Origin: Treponema sp.
GTDB taxonomy: Bacteria; Spirochaetota; Spirochaetia; Treponematales; Treponemataceae
Assembly (NCBI GenBank): GCA_017548565.1
Contig: JAFYZU010000006.1
Span: 1-64,000, forward strand
DNA: 64,000 nucleotides
Direction: 5' to 3'
The notes beneath the pieces were generated by a model. It did no database searches and was not told the DNA's origin. It saw only the letters and a list, made by a program, of their open reading frames with translations. Positions 48,437 through 57,279 of this stretch are shown in pieces (the stretch's first letter is position 1; every line of letters begins with the position of its first letter). The position numbers and the translations under genes are program-made.

Positions 48437-49879
48437 TCATTTACATAAACAATCAAGTGTCTCTTCCAACTCTACATCTGTTGTTGCCCAATAATCTGGA
48501 ATTAATCCGCGGCCTTCCAAATATTCTTTTGCAAAATTATCACTAGAAAAAGCTTCTGTTCTGGAAGAAAGACACAGTGTAATTCCGCTGTTTTTAAGAT
48601 AGTACTGATAAGGATTGCCATAAGACATGCAGCCACAAGTATTCGTTCCCACTAACACGATATTCTTATATCCAAAATCTTCTTTTATAGTCAAATATAA
48701 TTGTTCGCCCATAGAGGCAGTTCTTGCATCAACAAGCAAAATGATCCTGCCTTTATAAGAAGTCTTTTCGCCAAGGTGATGATGAGGACCATCAGGATCT
48801 TCATTGTCGCTCCAACGAGTTTTTCCATTTTGAAGCTGTGTAAGTTCATTTTTGTAAAAATTCAAAAGCCGAGATTTATATTTCCAGTCTCCGCTTTTTT
48901 CAGATATTTCAATTTCTTTTTGAACAATCGGATTCGAAAGAAAGCATTTTCCTTCAAGAATATCTTCGTCGCGAGGAATATCTCTGTTTATAAAATCATC
49001 TATTATATTTGAATTATATCCAAACAATTCGCAGAAAAACTTTAATTGATGTAGAGGAATACCACCACAATTCCAGCGGTTATCTATGATTAGATTTTTC
49101 TTCGTACGAATACCGTTCATATTTTCATGTAAAATATCATAATGCTGTTTTTGCAAATCCCACGGCATTGAACAATCAGGCATGATAAAATAATAATTTG
49201 TGCGTGAATTTCTGTATTTAGATTGAAGTGATTTCCATGAGCTTTCAAGCTCAAAATTCTGTTTTGAAAAATTCACAGTTTGCCCATTAATAAGAAAATC
49301 TTTTTCTTCTGGGAAACTCCACGTAAAAAACTTTGCTGCTTTATACAGATTTTTTGAATTATGAAGAACTGGAACAAAATACAATTGTGATTTCTCTATG
49401 ATTTTTGTTTTCTGATTTGGAATTTCGCCGTCCAACATCATTGAAGAATTGTCTGTGGAAATAAAATGTTTTCCTTTTTTGATAAAATAGCCGCTTGAAA
49501 AATAAACAACCGTTTTTGGAATGAACCGTCGAACAAAAGTTCTTGTCTGATTATTTTCGGTGATTTCGCAAGAGAAAGAGGAATGCAAATCTTTTATGCC
49601 ATCCGTAAGTTTTCCAAGTAGGCTCATCAGAAAATATTCTATTCGAACAGTCGGACGGCTTTTTAATTCCTCAAGAACCTGATTATATCTTTCTTGAAAA
49701 TTGATTTTTTCACGCTGTTCAATATAACTAACACAGGAAGTTTCAAGAAGATAAACACATTGATTCAAATCCTCAATTGCCTGTGCCTGAGTTAATTCAA
49801 CAGGAATTTCTGAGGGCTTTTCATTCAAAACATCGAAGCGACTTTCATAATTAAGAAACATTTTATTTTCTAAAAGCAT
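48437..49879 (-). CDS. S41-family peptidase (tail-specific protease-like)
   Basis: A 480-aa protein. The C-terminal half has KNLIIDNRWNCGGIPL, GRIILLVDARTASMGEQLYLTIKED (S41 catalytic Ser in TASMGEQ) and VLVGTNTCGCMSYGNP. The expected Lys four residues later is not obvious. No signal peptide seen, so intracellular or atypical. The N-terminal half carries helical sequence of unknown function. Confidence 0.75.
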   Translation of the reverse strand: MLLENKMFLNYESRFDVLNEKPSEIPVELTQAQAIEDLNQCVYLLETSCVSYIEQREKINFQERYNQVLEELKSRPTVRIEYFLMSLLGKLTDGIKDLHSSFSCEITENNQTRTFVRRFIPKTVVYFSSGYFIKKGKHFISTDNSSMMLDGEIPNQKTKIIEKSQLYFVPVLHNSKNLYKAAKFFTWSFPEEKDFLINGQTVNFSKQNFELESSWKSLQSKYRNSRTNYYFIMPDCSMPWDLQKQHYDILHENMNGIRTKKNLIIDNRWNCGGIPLHQLKFFCELFGYNSNIIDDFINRDIPRDEDILEGKCFLSNPIVQKEIEISEKSGDWKYKSRLLNFYKNELTQLQNGKTRWSDNEDPDGPHHHLGEKTSYKGRIILLVDARTASMGEQLYLTIKEDFGYKNIVLVGTNTCGCMSYGNPYQYYLKNSGITLCLSSRTEAFSSDNFAKEYLEGRGLIPDYWATTDVELEETLDCLCK

Positions 49880-49932
49880 AAATTACTTAATAGTATAGCA
49901 TGGTTTTATGCTTTCAGACAGCAAATTTTCCC

Positions 49933-50061
49933 TTACTCCGGCAGTGCTTTTACAAATTCCGCAATTCTATCCGCAGTTTCTTCTTCCGACATTTTTCCTG
50001 TATCCAGCTGCAACGGAAACTTACCACGGTTGCAGCGGAACCAGCGATTGTATTCAATATG
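49933..50061 (-). pseudogene. 3' remnant of a P-loop kinase-like gene
   Basis: Minus-strand frame ending at 49933 reads WFRCNRGKFPLQLDTGKMSE and EETADRIAEFVKALPE; 'FPLQLDTGKMSEEETADRI' resembles the end of small AAA/shikimate-kinase-like proteins (..LDT...SPEE.A..I). No start. The 49880-50165 gap otherwise contains two short palindromes. Confidence 0.45.
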
Positions 50062-50097
50062 TGGCTAAATGTTGCCTCAACCTCTGAAGTATAAATG

Positions 50098-50125
50098 TCA
50101 TTCCCGTGCTCGATACGGAAATCTT
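50098..50125. repeat. REP-like imperfect palindrome (diverged)
   Basis: TCATTCCCGT-gctcg-ATACGGAAAT. Together with the perfect hairpin at 50139 it looks like two neighbouring REP-type units of the TCATT-CCCG...CGGG-AAT kind. Confidence 0.4.
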
Positions 50126-50138
50126 TCTTAATTTATAG

Positions 50139-50161
50139 ATTATCGGGTCAAGCCCGATAAT
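50139..50161. repeat. REP-like hairpin or bidirectional terminator
   Basis: ATTATCGGG (50139-50147) pairs perfectly with CCCGATAAT (50153-50161) around a 5-base loop TCAAG. It sits 5 bases after the stop of the gene at 50166 (minus) and could stop its transcript, although the T-run is poor. Confidence 0.6.
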
Positions 50162-50165
50162 GACA

Positions 50166-50924
50166 CTATTTTCTAATAACCACACAATCTTTCACAAGCT
50201 CACCGTACTTTTTCATAAAGTCCTGATATTCTTCTTCCTCGGTAATCCAGAAAATTACCCAGGCTTTTTCAATACCAAGATCCTTGTAGGCTTGCAGGCG
50301 ATGGTTTCCGTCATTCAGAACAAACTCGCCGCCAGTATATTCAACGAACATCGGCGCGCACTTTTCGACAAAGTCTGGCGTTGCTTCAATTACCTTTTTC
50401 AGTTCGCCAAGTTTATGTTCCCACCAGCCCGGATCAACGCGGTATTTCATTTCCGGTTCCGGGCCTGAGCATCTCTTAAAAAGATTAATCGGTACCAGCG
50501 ACGGGCTGAAATAATATCTGTCGAACTTTTTCAAACCGTCAGAAAATGCTATATTGCGGCCTTCTTCATTCAAGTAAAGATGAATCCAGGCGTCAAGTTT
50601 TTCTACCTCGGCATATGCCTTTGCCGATTCCAAAGTTGCACTGTACTTTAACATAGATATCTCCTTCTTACTGTAAACAATTCGTTTTATCGAATCATAA
50701 GAAAGACAATATTTTTCCATAAGGTCATCAATCGTTTTGCCCGCCGCAAAGTCTGCTTTAATCGTACTGTTTCGTTCACGGATAAACTGCTGATAACCCG
50801 AAGTTTCACCCCACGACTTTTTTCCGCTTCCGGCCGGAATATAAATAGTCTCCCCCGAAACATATCGCTGAATCTGTTTCAAAAGAGTCTCCGGAAAAAT
50901 GTCCTGCGCGTTTCTGTACTTCAT
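50166..50924 (-). CDS. Mor/CD3324-like HTH fused to ParB-like domain
   Basis: A 252-aa protein. Residues 1-90 (MKYRNAQDIFPETLLKQIQR, YVSGETIYIP, WGETSGYQQFIRERN, YCLSYDSIKRIVYSKK) match the CD3324 family, a Mor-activator-like HTH. Residues 100-252 contain EFVLNDGNHRLQAYKDLGIEKAWVIFW, the core of ParB/sulfiredoxin-like domains (DGNHRL). A DNA-binding head joined to a possible NTP-using or NTPase domain is unusual. Confidence 0.65.
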   Translation of the reverse strand: MKYRNAQDIFPETLLKQIQRYVSGETIYIPAGSGKKSWGETSGYQQFIRERNSTIKADFAAGKTIDDLMEKYCLSYDSIKRIVYSKKEISMLKYSATLESAKAYAEVEKLDAWIHLYLNEEGRNIAFSDGLKKFDRYYFSPSLVPINLFKRCSGPEPEMKYRVDPGWWEHKLGELKKVIEATPDFVEKCAPMFVEYTGGEFVLNDGNHRLQAYKDLGIEKAWVIFWITEEEEYQDFMKKYGELVKDCVVIRK

Positions 50925-50998
50925 ATTGTCTAATGAGATTCTATCTCAAGCCTTCTGCCTTTAATATACCGAGTTTAGTTATATGCGTTTTTTACACA

Positions 50999-51472
50999 TT
51001 ATTTAATAAATTTCTTCATCTGCCAGCCAACCAGTTCCGATTCAGTCATTGCAAGAACTTCTTGTGCCGTTGCCCATCTGAAATCACAGGTTTCACCCGC
51101 CTGCAACTTGATAGAATTTTTATTGCAATCAGTCACGCACAAAAATCTTACATGCCAGCAGGTCTGCCCCAAGGTCCTGTCCAGAGGCTCAAGCGTTTCA
51201 GCGACAATACCTGTTTCTTCTCGCAGCTCGCGCATCGCGCCCTGTTCTGCAGTTTCACCCTGCAAAGCAGAACCACCCGCAGTGGCTTCCCACATATTCG
51301 GGTAAAGCGGCTTGGTCGGGGCGCGCTTCATCAAAAGATAAGTTCCGTCCACATGCCGCACCAGTACTTCACACACCAGATGATAAACACCCTGCGGAAT
51401 CTCTTCATCGCGAACAAGCGTCATCCCTTCAATTTTTTCATAGTTTGAATTATAAGCGTCCCAAAGTTCCAT
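50999..51472 (-). CDS. Nudix hydrolase (paralogue of 56789)
   Basis: A 157-aa protein starting MELWDAYNSNYEKIEGMTLVRDEE, with Nudix box GGSALQGETAEQGAMRELREETGI. Closely related to the gene at 56789-57268 throughout. The MELWDAYN start matches the YfcD/IDI-like Nudix group. Substrate unknown. Confidence 0.85.
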   Translation of the reverse strand: MELWDAYNSNYEKIEGMTLVRDEEIPQGVYHLVCEVLVRHVDGTYLLMKRAPTKPLYPNMWEATAGGSALQGETAEQGAMRELREETGIVAETLEPLDRTLGQTCWHVRFLCVTDCNKNSIKLQAGETCDFRWATAQEVLAMTESELVGWQMKKFIK

Positions 51473-51601
51473 ATTGTTACTTCCTTAAAATGTTCTGATG
51501 CTAATATTTTAATATTAATTTGAAATTAAAGAAAAATATTTTTTATGTCAATTAAAGAATGTCTTTATTGTGTAATATAAAAATAACTTGCTTTTATATA
51601 T

Positions 51602-51638
51602 GTAATATGTTACCTTTATTATATAGGTAATATATTAC
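51602..51638 (+). promoter_or_regulatory. Two palindromic operators before flavodoxin-marR
   Basis: GTAATATGTTAC (51602-51613) and GTAATATATTAC (51627-51638), palindromes with centres 25 bases apart, themselves arranged as a larger inverted repeat. They cover the AT-rich promoter area of the flavodoxin gene. The MarR-type regulator encoded second in the operon is the likely binder. Confidence 0.7.
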
Positions 51639-51653
51639 ATATTGGAGGCAATT

Positions 51654-52178
51654 ATGAAAACACTCATTGTTTACACATCACAAACAGGTTTCACAAAGCA
51701 ATATGCAGAATGGATTGCAGAAAAATCAGAGGCAGATATTTTCACCCTTAAAGATGTCCAGAAGAAAACCGAAACTTTCTTCAACGAGTATGATGCTATT
51801 ATTTTCGCCGGATGGTGCATGGCAGGTAAAGTTGTAAAGCTGGAATGGTTCTTAGAAAAAGCAGCTAACCTTAAAGACAAAAAGCTCGCCATTGTTGCAG
51901 TAGGAGCCAGCCCAAATGAAGCACCGGAAGTTGAAGTTGCAATGGGCAAACTTCTTTCTGATGAGCAAAAGCAATACATCAAAGTATTCTATTGCCAGGG
52001 AGGAATCAATTACGACAAAATGAAATTCCCTTTTAAGCTCGCAATGAAAATGTTTGCAAGCTCTTTGAAAAAATCAAAAGACCCAAAACAGCAGGAACAG
52101 GGCAAGTTCATAGACCACTCTTACGATGTTTCTGACATAAAATTTATTGAACCTGTCATTGATTTTCTTAATGCATAA
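51654..52178 (+). CDS. Flavodoxin-domain protein
   Basis: A 174-aa protein with LIVYTSQTGFTKQYAEWIAE (FMN phosphate-binding loop TSQTGFT), DAIIFAGWCMAGKV and AIVAVGASP. Matches the flavodoxin_5/HemG-like group; an electron carrier or quinone/protoporphyrin oxidoreductase. ATG 51654 after GGAGG; upstream in-frame Met ignored. First gene of an operon with marR, 26 bases apart. Confidence 0.85.
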   Translation: MKTLIVYTSQTGFTKQYAEWIAEKSEADIFTLKDVQKKTETFFNEYDAIIFAGWCMAGKVVKLEWFLEKAANLKDKKLAIVAVGASPNEAPEVEVAMGKLLSDEQKQYIKVFYCQGGINYDKMKFPFKLAMKMFASSLKKSKDPKQQEQGKFIDHSYDVSDIKFIEPVIDFLNA

Positions 52179-52204
52179 AATCACTTTATGAGGATAACCC
52201 CGCT

Positions 52205-52669
52205 ATGAAACTAGATGCCGTAATCAAAAGTGACAAGGTTGATTTTTCCAATATCCCGCCGGAGTATTTTTTGATTGGACTTTTAAGTGCCTTTGAAAAC
52301 CGCTTTCAGACAATCGCTGATAATACGATGAAAGAAATCAGCTGGAAGCAGTTCTTTGCAATTATCTGCATAAGCTTCTGTAAAGAGGCACCAACCATTA
52401 ATGATTTAGCAGAAATCCTCGGCAGCTCACATCAGAATGTAAAACAGATTCTTCTTAAGTTGGAAAAGAAAGGTTTTATAAAATTTCAGGAAGACAAACA
52501 TGATAAACGAAAACAGCGTATTGTAGTCACAAAAGCCTGTCTGAAGTTCTGTGACAAAAACAATGAAACCAGCAGTCAGATTATGAAAAAAATGTTCGAA
52601 GGCATCCCTGAAAAAGATATCAAAACAACAATCAAAACAATCATAAAAATGGATAATAACTTGAAATAA
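52205..52669 (+). CDS. MarR family transcriptional regulator
   Basis: A 154-aa winged-helix protein: APTINDLAEILGSSHQNVKQILLKLEKKGFIKFQEDKHDKRKQRIVVTKA is the MarR HTH and beta-wing (DxRxxx motif). It would bind the twin GTAATATRTTAC palindromes 570 bases upstream and control the flavodoxin operon including itself. Confidence 0.88.
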   Translation: MKLDAVIKSDKVDFSNIPPEYFLIGLLSAFENRFQTIADNTMKEISWKQFFAIICISFCKEAPTINDLAEILGSSHQNVKQILLKLEKKGFIKFQEDKHDKRKQRIVVTKACLKFCDKNNETSSQIMKKMFEGIPEKDIKTTIKTIIKMDNNLK

Positions 52670-52712
52670 TCAAATTATATCATTTCTCGCAGATTGTATG
52701 CTATAATACAGT

Positions 52713-53915
52713 GTGATTAAAATAAGTAAAGATGCCGCGAGAAGTTTTCTTATAAATTATCAGAACCTTAATGGGAACGGGAACCTTAAGGGAAGTGACG
52801 GTGTTACAGAATATATGAACAAGGTTCGCTGCATTCAGTATGACCCTTTGAATGTTGTTGGTCGTAATGCTGACCTTGTACTGCAGTCACGTGTTAAAAA
52901 TTATAAACCAGAAGTTTTATTTGATTTGCTTTATAAAGGACGCACACTCTACGATGCTGCTGATAAAATGATTGGAATTATTCCAACTGCCGATTACCCT
53001 GCAATGACCCGCATCCGACAGAAAACTGTTGAACAGTTAAAGGATATTCTTACCTGGAGAAAATCACTTGCGGCTTTAGAGCTTCTTGATGAAATTACAG
53101 AATACATTCGCACAAACGGACCGCTGCCAGCTACTAAAATTAATATTGGGGAACACGCTGATTCAGGCAAATGGGGGCATAAAAAGCTTTCGAGTGCGGC
53201 ACTTGATTATCTTTATCATTCTGGGGTGCTGGGCATAAGTTCCAAGCTCAAAACTCACAAGATTTATGATTTAAGTGAACGGCTTTTTCCAAAAGAAATC
53301 CTTCGGGCAAAAGATCCTTTCAAAACTGATTATGATTTTGCAAAGTGGTATGTAAAAAGACGTATTGGTGCTGTTGGTCTTGTGTGGAATAAAAACGGCG
53401 GCACCTGGCTTGGTTTTTATGTTCAGGATAAAGCACTTCGTACTAAAGTTTTACAGGAGCTTGTTAGTGAAGGCGAACTCATAAATCTTTCAATTGAAGG
53501 CTCAAAGGAAATCTTTTATATAAGAAAAGAAGACGAACCGCTGCTTGGAAAACCCGCAAGAAAAAATGTCGCACAGTTTATCGCCCCGCTCGACAATTTA
53601 ATCTGGGACCGCGGCATGATTCAGGAACTTTTTGATTTTGAATATACCTGGGAAGTTTATACTCCTGCTGCAAAAAGAAAGTTTGGATATTATGTTCTTC
53701 CGGTGCTTTATAAAAATCAGTTTGTTGCCCGCTTTGAGCCGGAACCTTGTCGAGGCACCGAACCGCTAAAAATCAAAAACTGGTGGTGGGAAAGTGAAAT
53801 CAAAATCACAGATGAAATGATTTCCGCAATTGAAGACGCCTTCCTCAGATTCAGTAAATATCTTGGCGTTGAAATTATGGAAGAAAAATACTGGAAAGAA
53901 AAACTTGGAATATAA
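52713..53915 (+). CDS. AlkZ/YcaQ-like DNA glycosylase (HTH_42 family)
   Basis: A 400-aa protein of the winged-helix HTH_42 family: CIQYDPLNVVGRNADLVLQSRV carries the QxD catalytic motif (IQYDP), and the C-terminus has FIAPLDNLIWDRGMIQELFDFEYTWEVYTPAAKRKFGYYVLPVLYKNQFVARFEP. In E. coli YcaQ and Streptomyces AlkZ unhook interstrand crosslinks or alkylated bases. Starts at GTG 52713. Could protect against natural genotoxins. Confidence 0.85.
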   Translation: MIKISKDAARSFLINYQNLNGNGNLKGSDGVTEYMNKVRCIQYDPLNVVGRNADLVLQSRVKNYKPEVLFDLLYKGRTLYDAADKMIGIIPTADYPAMTRIRQKTVEQLKDILTWRKSLAALELLDEITEYIRTNGPLPATKINIGEHADSGKWGHKKLSSAALDYLYHSGVLGISSKLKTHKIYDLSERLFPKEILRAKDPFKTDYDFAKWYVKRRIGAVGLVWNKNGGTWLGFYVQDKALRTKVLQELVSEGELINLSIEGSKEIFYIRKEDEPLLGKPARKNVAQFIAPLDNLIWDRGMIQELFDFEYTWEVYTPAAKRKFGYYVLPVLYKNQFVARFEPEPCRGTEPLKIKNWWWESEIKITDEMISAIEDAFLRFSKYLGVEIMEEKYWKEKLGI

Positions 53916-53977
53916 AGAATAAAAAAATCTTAAAACTTTTCTTGACTAATTAAAAATTGATTACAATAATCCAAAGT

Positions 53978-54955
53978 ATGAACAAAAATGAACTTCACAA
54001 TCTTATTGAAACTGAACAACCGAACATCTGCCAGGTGACAGCTTACAAGAACGGCGAAAAAGTTTATTCCGACTGCTGGAACAACTACAAGGCGACTGAC
54101 TGCGTGCATGTTATGTCTGTAACAAAAAGTGTTTTTGCACTGTTAATTGGTATTGCAATTGATAAAGGCCAGATTAAAAGCGTTGACGACAAAGTGCTCG
54201 ATTATTTCCCGGAATACAAAGTAAAGCGCGGCGAAAAGACAATTTATGATGTAACAATCAAACACCTGCTTACAATGAGGGCGCCGTACAAGAGTAAGGG
54301 CGATCCGTGGTCTAAGGTGTGCATCAGCGAAAACTGGACTTACACTTCGCTGGATTTTCTTGGCGGACGAAAAGGCCTCACAGATGAGTTCAAGTATTCA
54401 TCAGTTTGTATTCATATTCTCTCCGGCATTCTTTATAAGGCAACCGGCATGATAACTGTAGACTACGCGAACAAGTTTTTGTTTGAACCGCTTGGCATTC
54501 CGGCTCACAAAGTATACATTGCAAAAACTGCAGAAGAGCACAAACAGTTCACAATAAAAAAAACTCCGAAAACAAACGTATGGTTTAGTGACCGCCAGAA
54601 TCTAGGAACTCCGGGTTACGGACTTTGTATGACTGCCGAAGATATGGCAAAAATCGGACTGATGTGTTTAAACAAAGGAATGTTCAACGGTCAGCAGATT
54701 GTTTCTTCAAAATGGATCCGCGAGATGACCAACCCCCGCACTGTTGAAGGTAAACATTTCCGCGGAATGGACTACGGTTACCTCTGGTGGATTATCAGCA
54801 GAAAGAAGGGGATTTACGCAGCAATTGGAAACAGCGGTAACGTAATTTACATCAATCCAGAAAAGAAAAGAGTTGTAGCTGTTGCCTCATATTTTAAGCC
54901 GACGATTTTTGACCGCGTAGATTTTATTCAGAAATACATTGAACCTGTGTTATAA
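53978..54955 (+). CDS. Serine hydrolase, beta-lactamase/esterase (class C-like) family
   Basis: A 325-aa protein: VHVMSVTKSVFALLIG (SxxK with catalytic Ser and Lys), FKYSSVCIHILSGIL (Tyr-x-Ser/Asn) and GNSGNVIYINPEKKRVVAV near the C-terminus (KTG-like strand). No signal peptide, unlike secreted beta-lactamases, so an esterase or peptidase role is more likely. ATG 53978 preferred over an earlier TTG. Confidence 0.8.
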   Translation: MNKNELHNLIETEQPNICQVTAYKNGEKVYSDCWNNYKATDCVHVMSVTKSVFALLIGIAIDKGQIKSVDDKVLDYFPEYKVKRGEKTIYDVTIKHLLTMRAPYKSKGDPWSKVCISENWTYTSLDFLGGRKGLTDEFKYSSVCIHILSGILYKATGMITVDYANKFLFEPLGIPAHKVYIAKTAEEHKQFTIKKTPKTNVWFSDRQNLGTPGYGLCMTAEDMAKIGLMCLNKGMFNGQQIVSSKWIREMTNPRTVEGKHFRGMDYGYLWWIISRKKGIYAAIGNSGNVIYINPEKKRVVAVASYFKPTIFDRVDFIQKYIEPVL

Positions 54956-54962
54956 TAGATTT

Positions 54963-55412
54963 ATGAGTTTACAATTTTTGAAAGCCGGTACTGCAGATGC
55001 TGTTTCTCTTGTTGCTATTTCCAAACATGCCTTTGATTCTGATGTTGAAGTTGGAGCAAGTTGCGCTGGCGGTCCTCCGGGATATAATTCGCTTGCATAT
55101 CATACAAAGATGGCGAGGATGGGCTGTCTTTATAAACTGATGGAAGATTATAAAACTATCGGCGGGGCAATTCTTTTTACAAAAGATGATGGAATGAACA
55201 TCGGAAGAATTTTTGTAGAGCCCGAGCATTTCCACAAGGGCTACGGTAGTTTTATGATGCAGCAGATTGAAGAACATTTCCCGGAAATAAAAATCTTCAC
55301 ACTTGATACACCAATCTGGAATGTGCGAACAAATGCTTTTTATCATAAGCTTGGATACACAGAAGTGCGTCGTGACAGCGATTTTGTTTATTACGAAAAG
55401 CGGAGACCGTAA
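54963..55412 (+). CDS. GNAT family acetyltransferase
   Basis: A 149-aa protein from ATG 54963: IFVEPEHFHKGYGSFMMQQIEEHFPEIKIFTLDTPIWNVRTNAFYHKLGYTEVRRDSDFVYYEK has a full acetyl-CoA loop (HxGYGS) and final strands. It starts 7 bases after the hydrolase stop, so cotranscribed. Confidence 0.85.
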   Translation: MSLQFLKAGTADAVSLVAISKHAFDSDVEVGASCAGGPPGYNSLAYHTKMARMGCLYKLMEDYKTIGGAILFTKDDGMNIGRIFVEPEHFHKGYGSFMMQQIEEHFPEIKIFTLDTPIWNVRTNAFYHKLGYTEVRRDSDFVYYEKRRP

Positions 55413-55413
55413 A

Positions 55414-56070
55414 ATGAATTATTCAAACACAAACGAACATTTATACGACGATATTGCGCTGTGGGAAAAAACTGATGGTAAGGAATTATTTCTGGAAATG
55501 CCACTGGCACCGGATGTAAAAGTCGCTCCCACAATTCTTGATTTCGGTTACGGCTTTGGCGAACACCTGTTTGCCTTGAGTAATGCGTATCCGAAGGGAA
55601 CAATTTACGGAATTGATTGCAACCCTGCCTGTCAGAAAGAAGTGGGCGATAAGATTGCAGCCAGAGGACTGAAGAACATAACTTTAATCAACAAGGAAGT
55701 TCATAATCTGGAGGATTTTGAAAACGACTCTCTGGATTTAGTTTTGTTATATGATGCGCTTCATGGTGGAGACGGCAAGGGTAAATATATGCTTTTTGAA
55801 GAATCACAGCGGGTATTAAAAGCGGGTGGTTGTCTTTCGATTCTCCCGCTTCACCTTAGCAATTGGCGCGACCGGGAAGGAAAAAAGAAAACTTATTCGC
55901 TCAAAATGATAAAAGATGAAATTGAATCTTTCGGTTTCGACTATGCCGGAACGTGCCAGCAGAAAGGCGTTCACTGGGAAAAATGTCACACGCTTTATTA
56001 CATTAAAAAAGGAAATATTACGTTTAATGGGCTGGAGCGTGTTGATGTAATGAACTTTATCAAAAATTAG
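55414..56070 (+). CDS. Class I SAM-dependent methyltransferase
   Basis: A 218-aa protein from ATG 55414, one base after the GNAT stop: ILDFGYGFGEHLFALSNAYPKGTIYGIDCNP (motif I), LDLVLLYDALHGGDGKGKYMLFEESQRVLKAGGCLSILPLHL. Substrate unknown. A longer in-frame start lies inside the GNAT gene and is rejected. Confidence 0.85.
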   Translation: MNYSNTNEHLYDDIALWEKTDGKELFLEMPLAPDVKVAPTILDFGYGFGEHLFALSNAYPKGTIYGIDCNPACQKEVGDKIAARGLKNITLINKEVHNLEDFENDSLDLVLLYDALHGGDGKGKYMLFEESQRVLKAGGCLSILPLHLSNWRDREGKKKTYSLKMIKDEIESFGFDYAGTCQQKGVHWEKCHTLYYIKKGNITFNGLERVDVMNFIKN

Positions 56071-56115
56071 GAATTTCCACAGAATTTTTTCTCACAATAT
56101 GATAAAATCCCAAAC

Positions 56116-56796
56116 ATGATTAAAGCCGTAATTTTTGACATGTTCGAAACGCTTGTAACTTTGTTTGAAGGCAAAACTTATTTTAGTGAAAATGTTGCAG
56201 AAGACCTGGGGCTCGGCACGCTGCTTGAAGAATACAGAAAATACTGGCACGCAACAGAAAATGACAGAACTCTTGGAAAAATCACTTTTGCGCAGGGAAT
56301 AGAAACTTCACTCCGCCAGCTTGGTCAATATACACCCCAAAAAGTTGAGCTTGTAATGTCACACAGGCATGCCGCACTTCAGGATACTTTTTCTGCAATT
56401 CCAAAGGAGTCGGTTCAGCTCTTGCAGGAGCTCAAAGCACGCGGAATAAAAATCGGTCTTATGACAAACACATTTTCTGATGAACGCGATTTTATAAGGG
56501 CCTGCGTATTGTTTCCTTATTTTGATGTTCCGCTGATTTCTTATGAAATTGGAATCTGTAAACCAAGCCAGAAAATGTTTAGCATGATGACAGAGCGATT
56601 AGGTGTTACTGCCGCAGACTGCCTCTATGTTGGTGACGGTGGCTCTCGTGAATTATACGCTGCTCGCGAAGCCGGAATGCATCCTGTTCAATGCACCTGG
56701 TTTCACGAGCTTGCCTTTGAGCCTCATGTTCCTTGCCCGATTCTTGATGATTTTGACCACGCCGAAAAACAGATGGATGTTCTGAAGTTTATTTAA
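56116..56796 (+). CDS. HAD family hydrolase
   Basis: A 226-aa protein with IKAVIFDMFETLVT (motif I, DxFxT; the usual second Asp is Phe-Glu: D-M-F-E-T), IKIGLMTNTFSDE (motif II), KP at GICKPSQKMF and LYVGDGGSRELYAAREAGM (motif III). DxFxT-type variants include haloacid-dehalogenase and phosphatase members. Overlaps the 3' end of the minus-strand Nudix gene by 8 bases. Confidence 0.82.
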   Translation: MIKAVIFDMFETLVTLFEGKTYFSENVAEDLGLGTLLEEYRKYWHATENDRTLGKITFAQGIETSLRQLGQYTPQKVELVMSHRHAALQDTFSAIPKESVQLLQELKARGIKIGLMTNTFSDERDFIRACVLFPYFDVPLISYEIGICKPSQKMFSMMTERLGVTAADCLYVGDGGSRELYAAREAGMHPVQCTWFHELAFEPHVPCPILDDFDHAEKQMDVLKFI

Positions 56797-57268
56797 TATG
56801 TTTCCTCATGGGCCAGCTTATTAATTCGGATTGTGGCATTGCTAAAACTTCTGCTGCGGTTGCCCATTTGTATGCGCAGGTTTCGCCAGCTTGCAGCTTC
56901 ACACTGTTTTTGTCACAGTCAGTCACGCATAAATATCTTACGTGCAAGGCAGTTTCCCCAACACTTCGATCCAATTCTTCAAGTGACTGTGCAACAATTC
57001 CGGTTTCTTCACGAAGCTCACGGAAGGCTCCTTCCAGCACAGTTTCGCCTTGCAGAACAGAACCTCCCGCAGTTGCTTCCCAATAATTCGGATACGCAGG
57101 TTTGGTCGGGTCTCGCTGCATCAAAAGATAAGTCCCATCCACATGCCGTACCAGCACATGACAAACTATATGATAAACGCCGGCAGGAATCTTATCCTCT
57201 TCCTCGCGAACAAGAGTCATGCCTTCAATTTTTTCAAAGTTAGAATTGTATGCGTCCCAAATTTCCAT
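56789..57268 (-). CDS. Nudix hydrolase (paralogue of 50999)
   Basis: A 159-aa protein starting MEIWDAYNSNFEKIEGMTLVREEE, Nudix box GGSVLQGETVLEGAFRELREETGI. Parallel to 50999-51472 along its whole length; duplicates 5 kb apart. Start at ATG 57268; the longer frame upstream is antisense to the GNAT gene. Confidence 0.85.
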   Translation of the reverse strand: MEIWDAYNSNFEKIEGMTLVREEEDKIPAGVYHIVCHVLVRHVDGTYLLMQRDPTKPAYPNYWEATAGGSVLQGETVLEGAFRELREETGIVAQSLEELDRSVGETALHVRYLCVTDCDKNSVKLQAGETCAYKWATAAEVLAMPQSELISWPMRKHIK

Positions 57269-57279
57269 ATTTTTCCTTG

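Noticed and set aside
50139-50161. Insertion-sequence end
   Set aside because: Perfect palindrome without transposase or second copy; better seen as REP-like hairpin.
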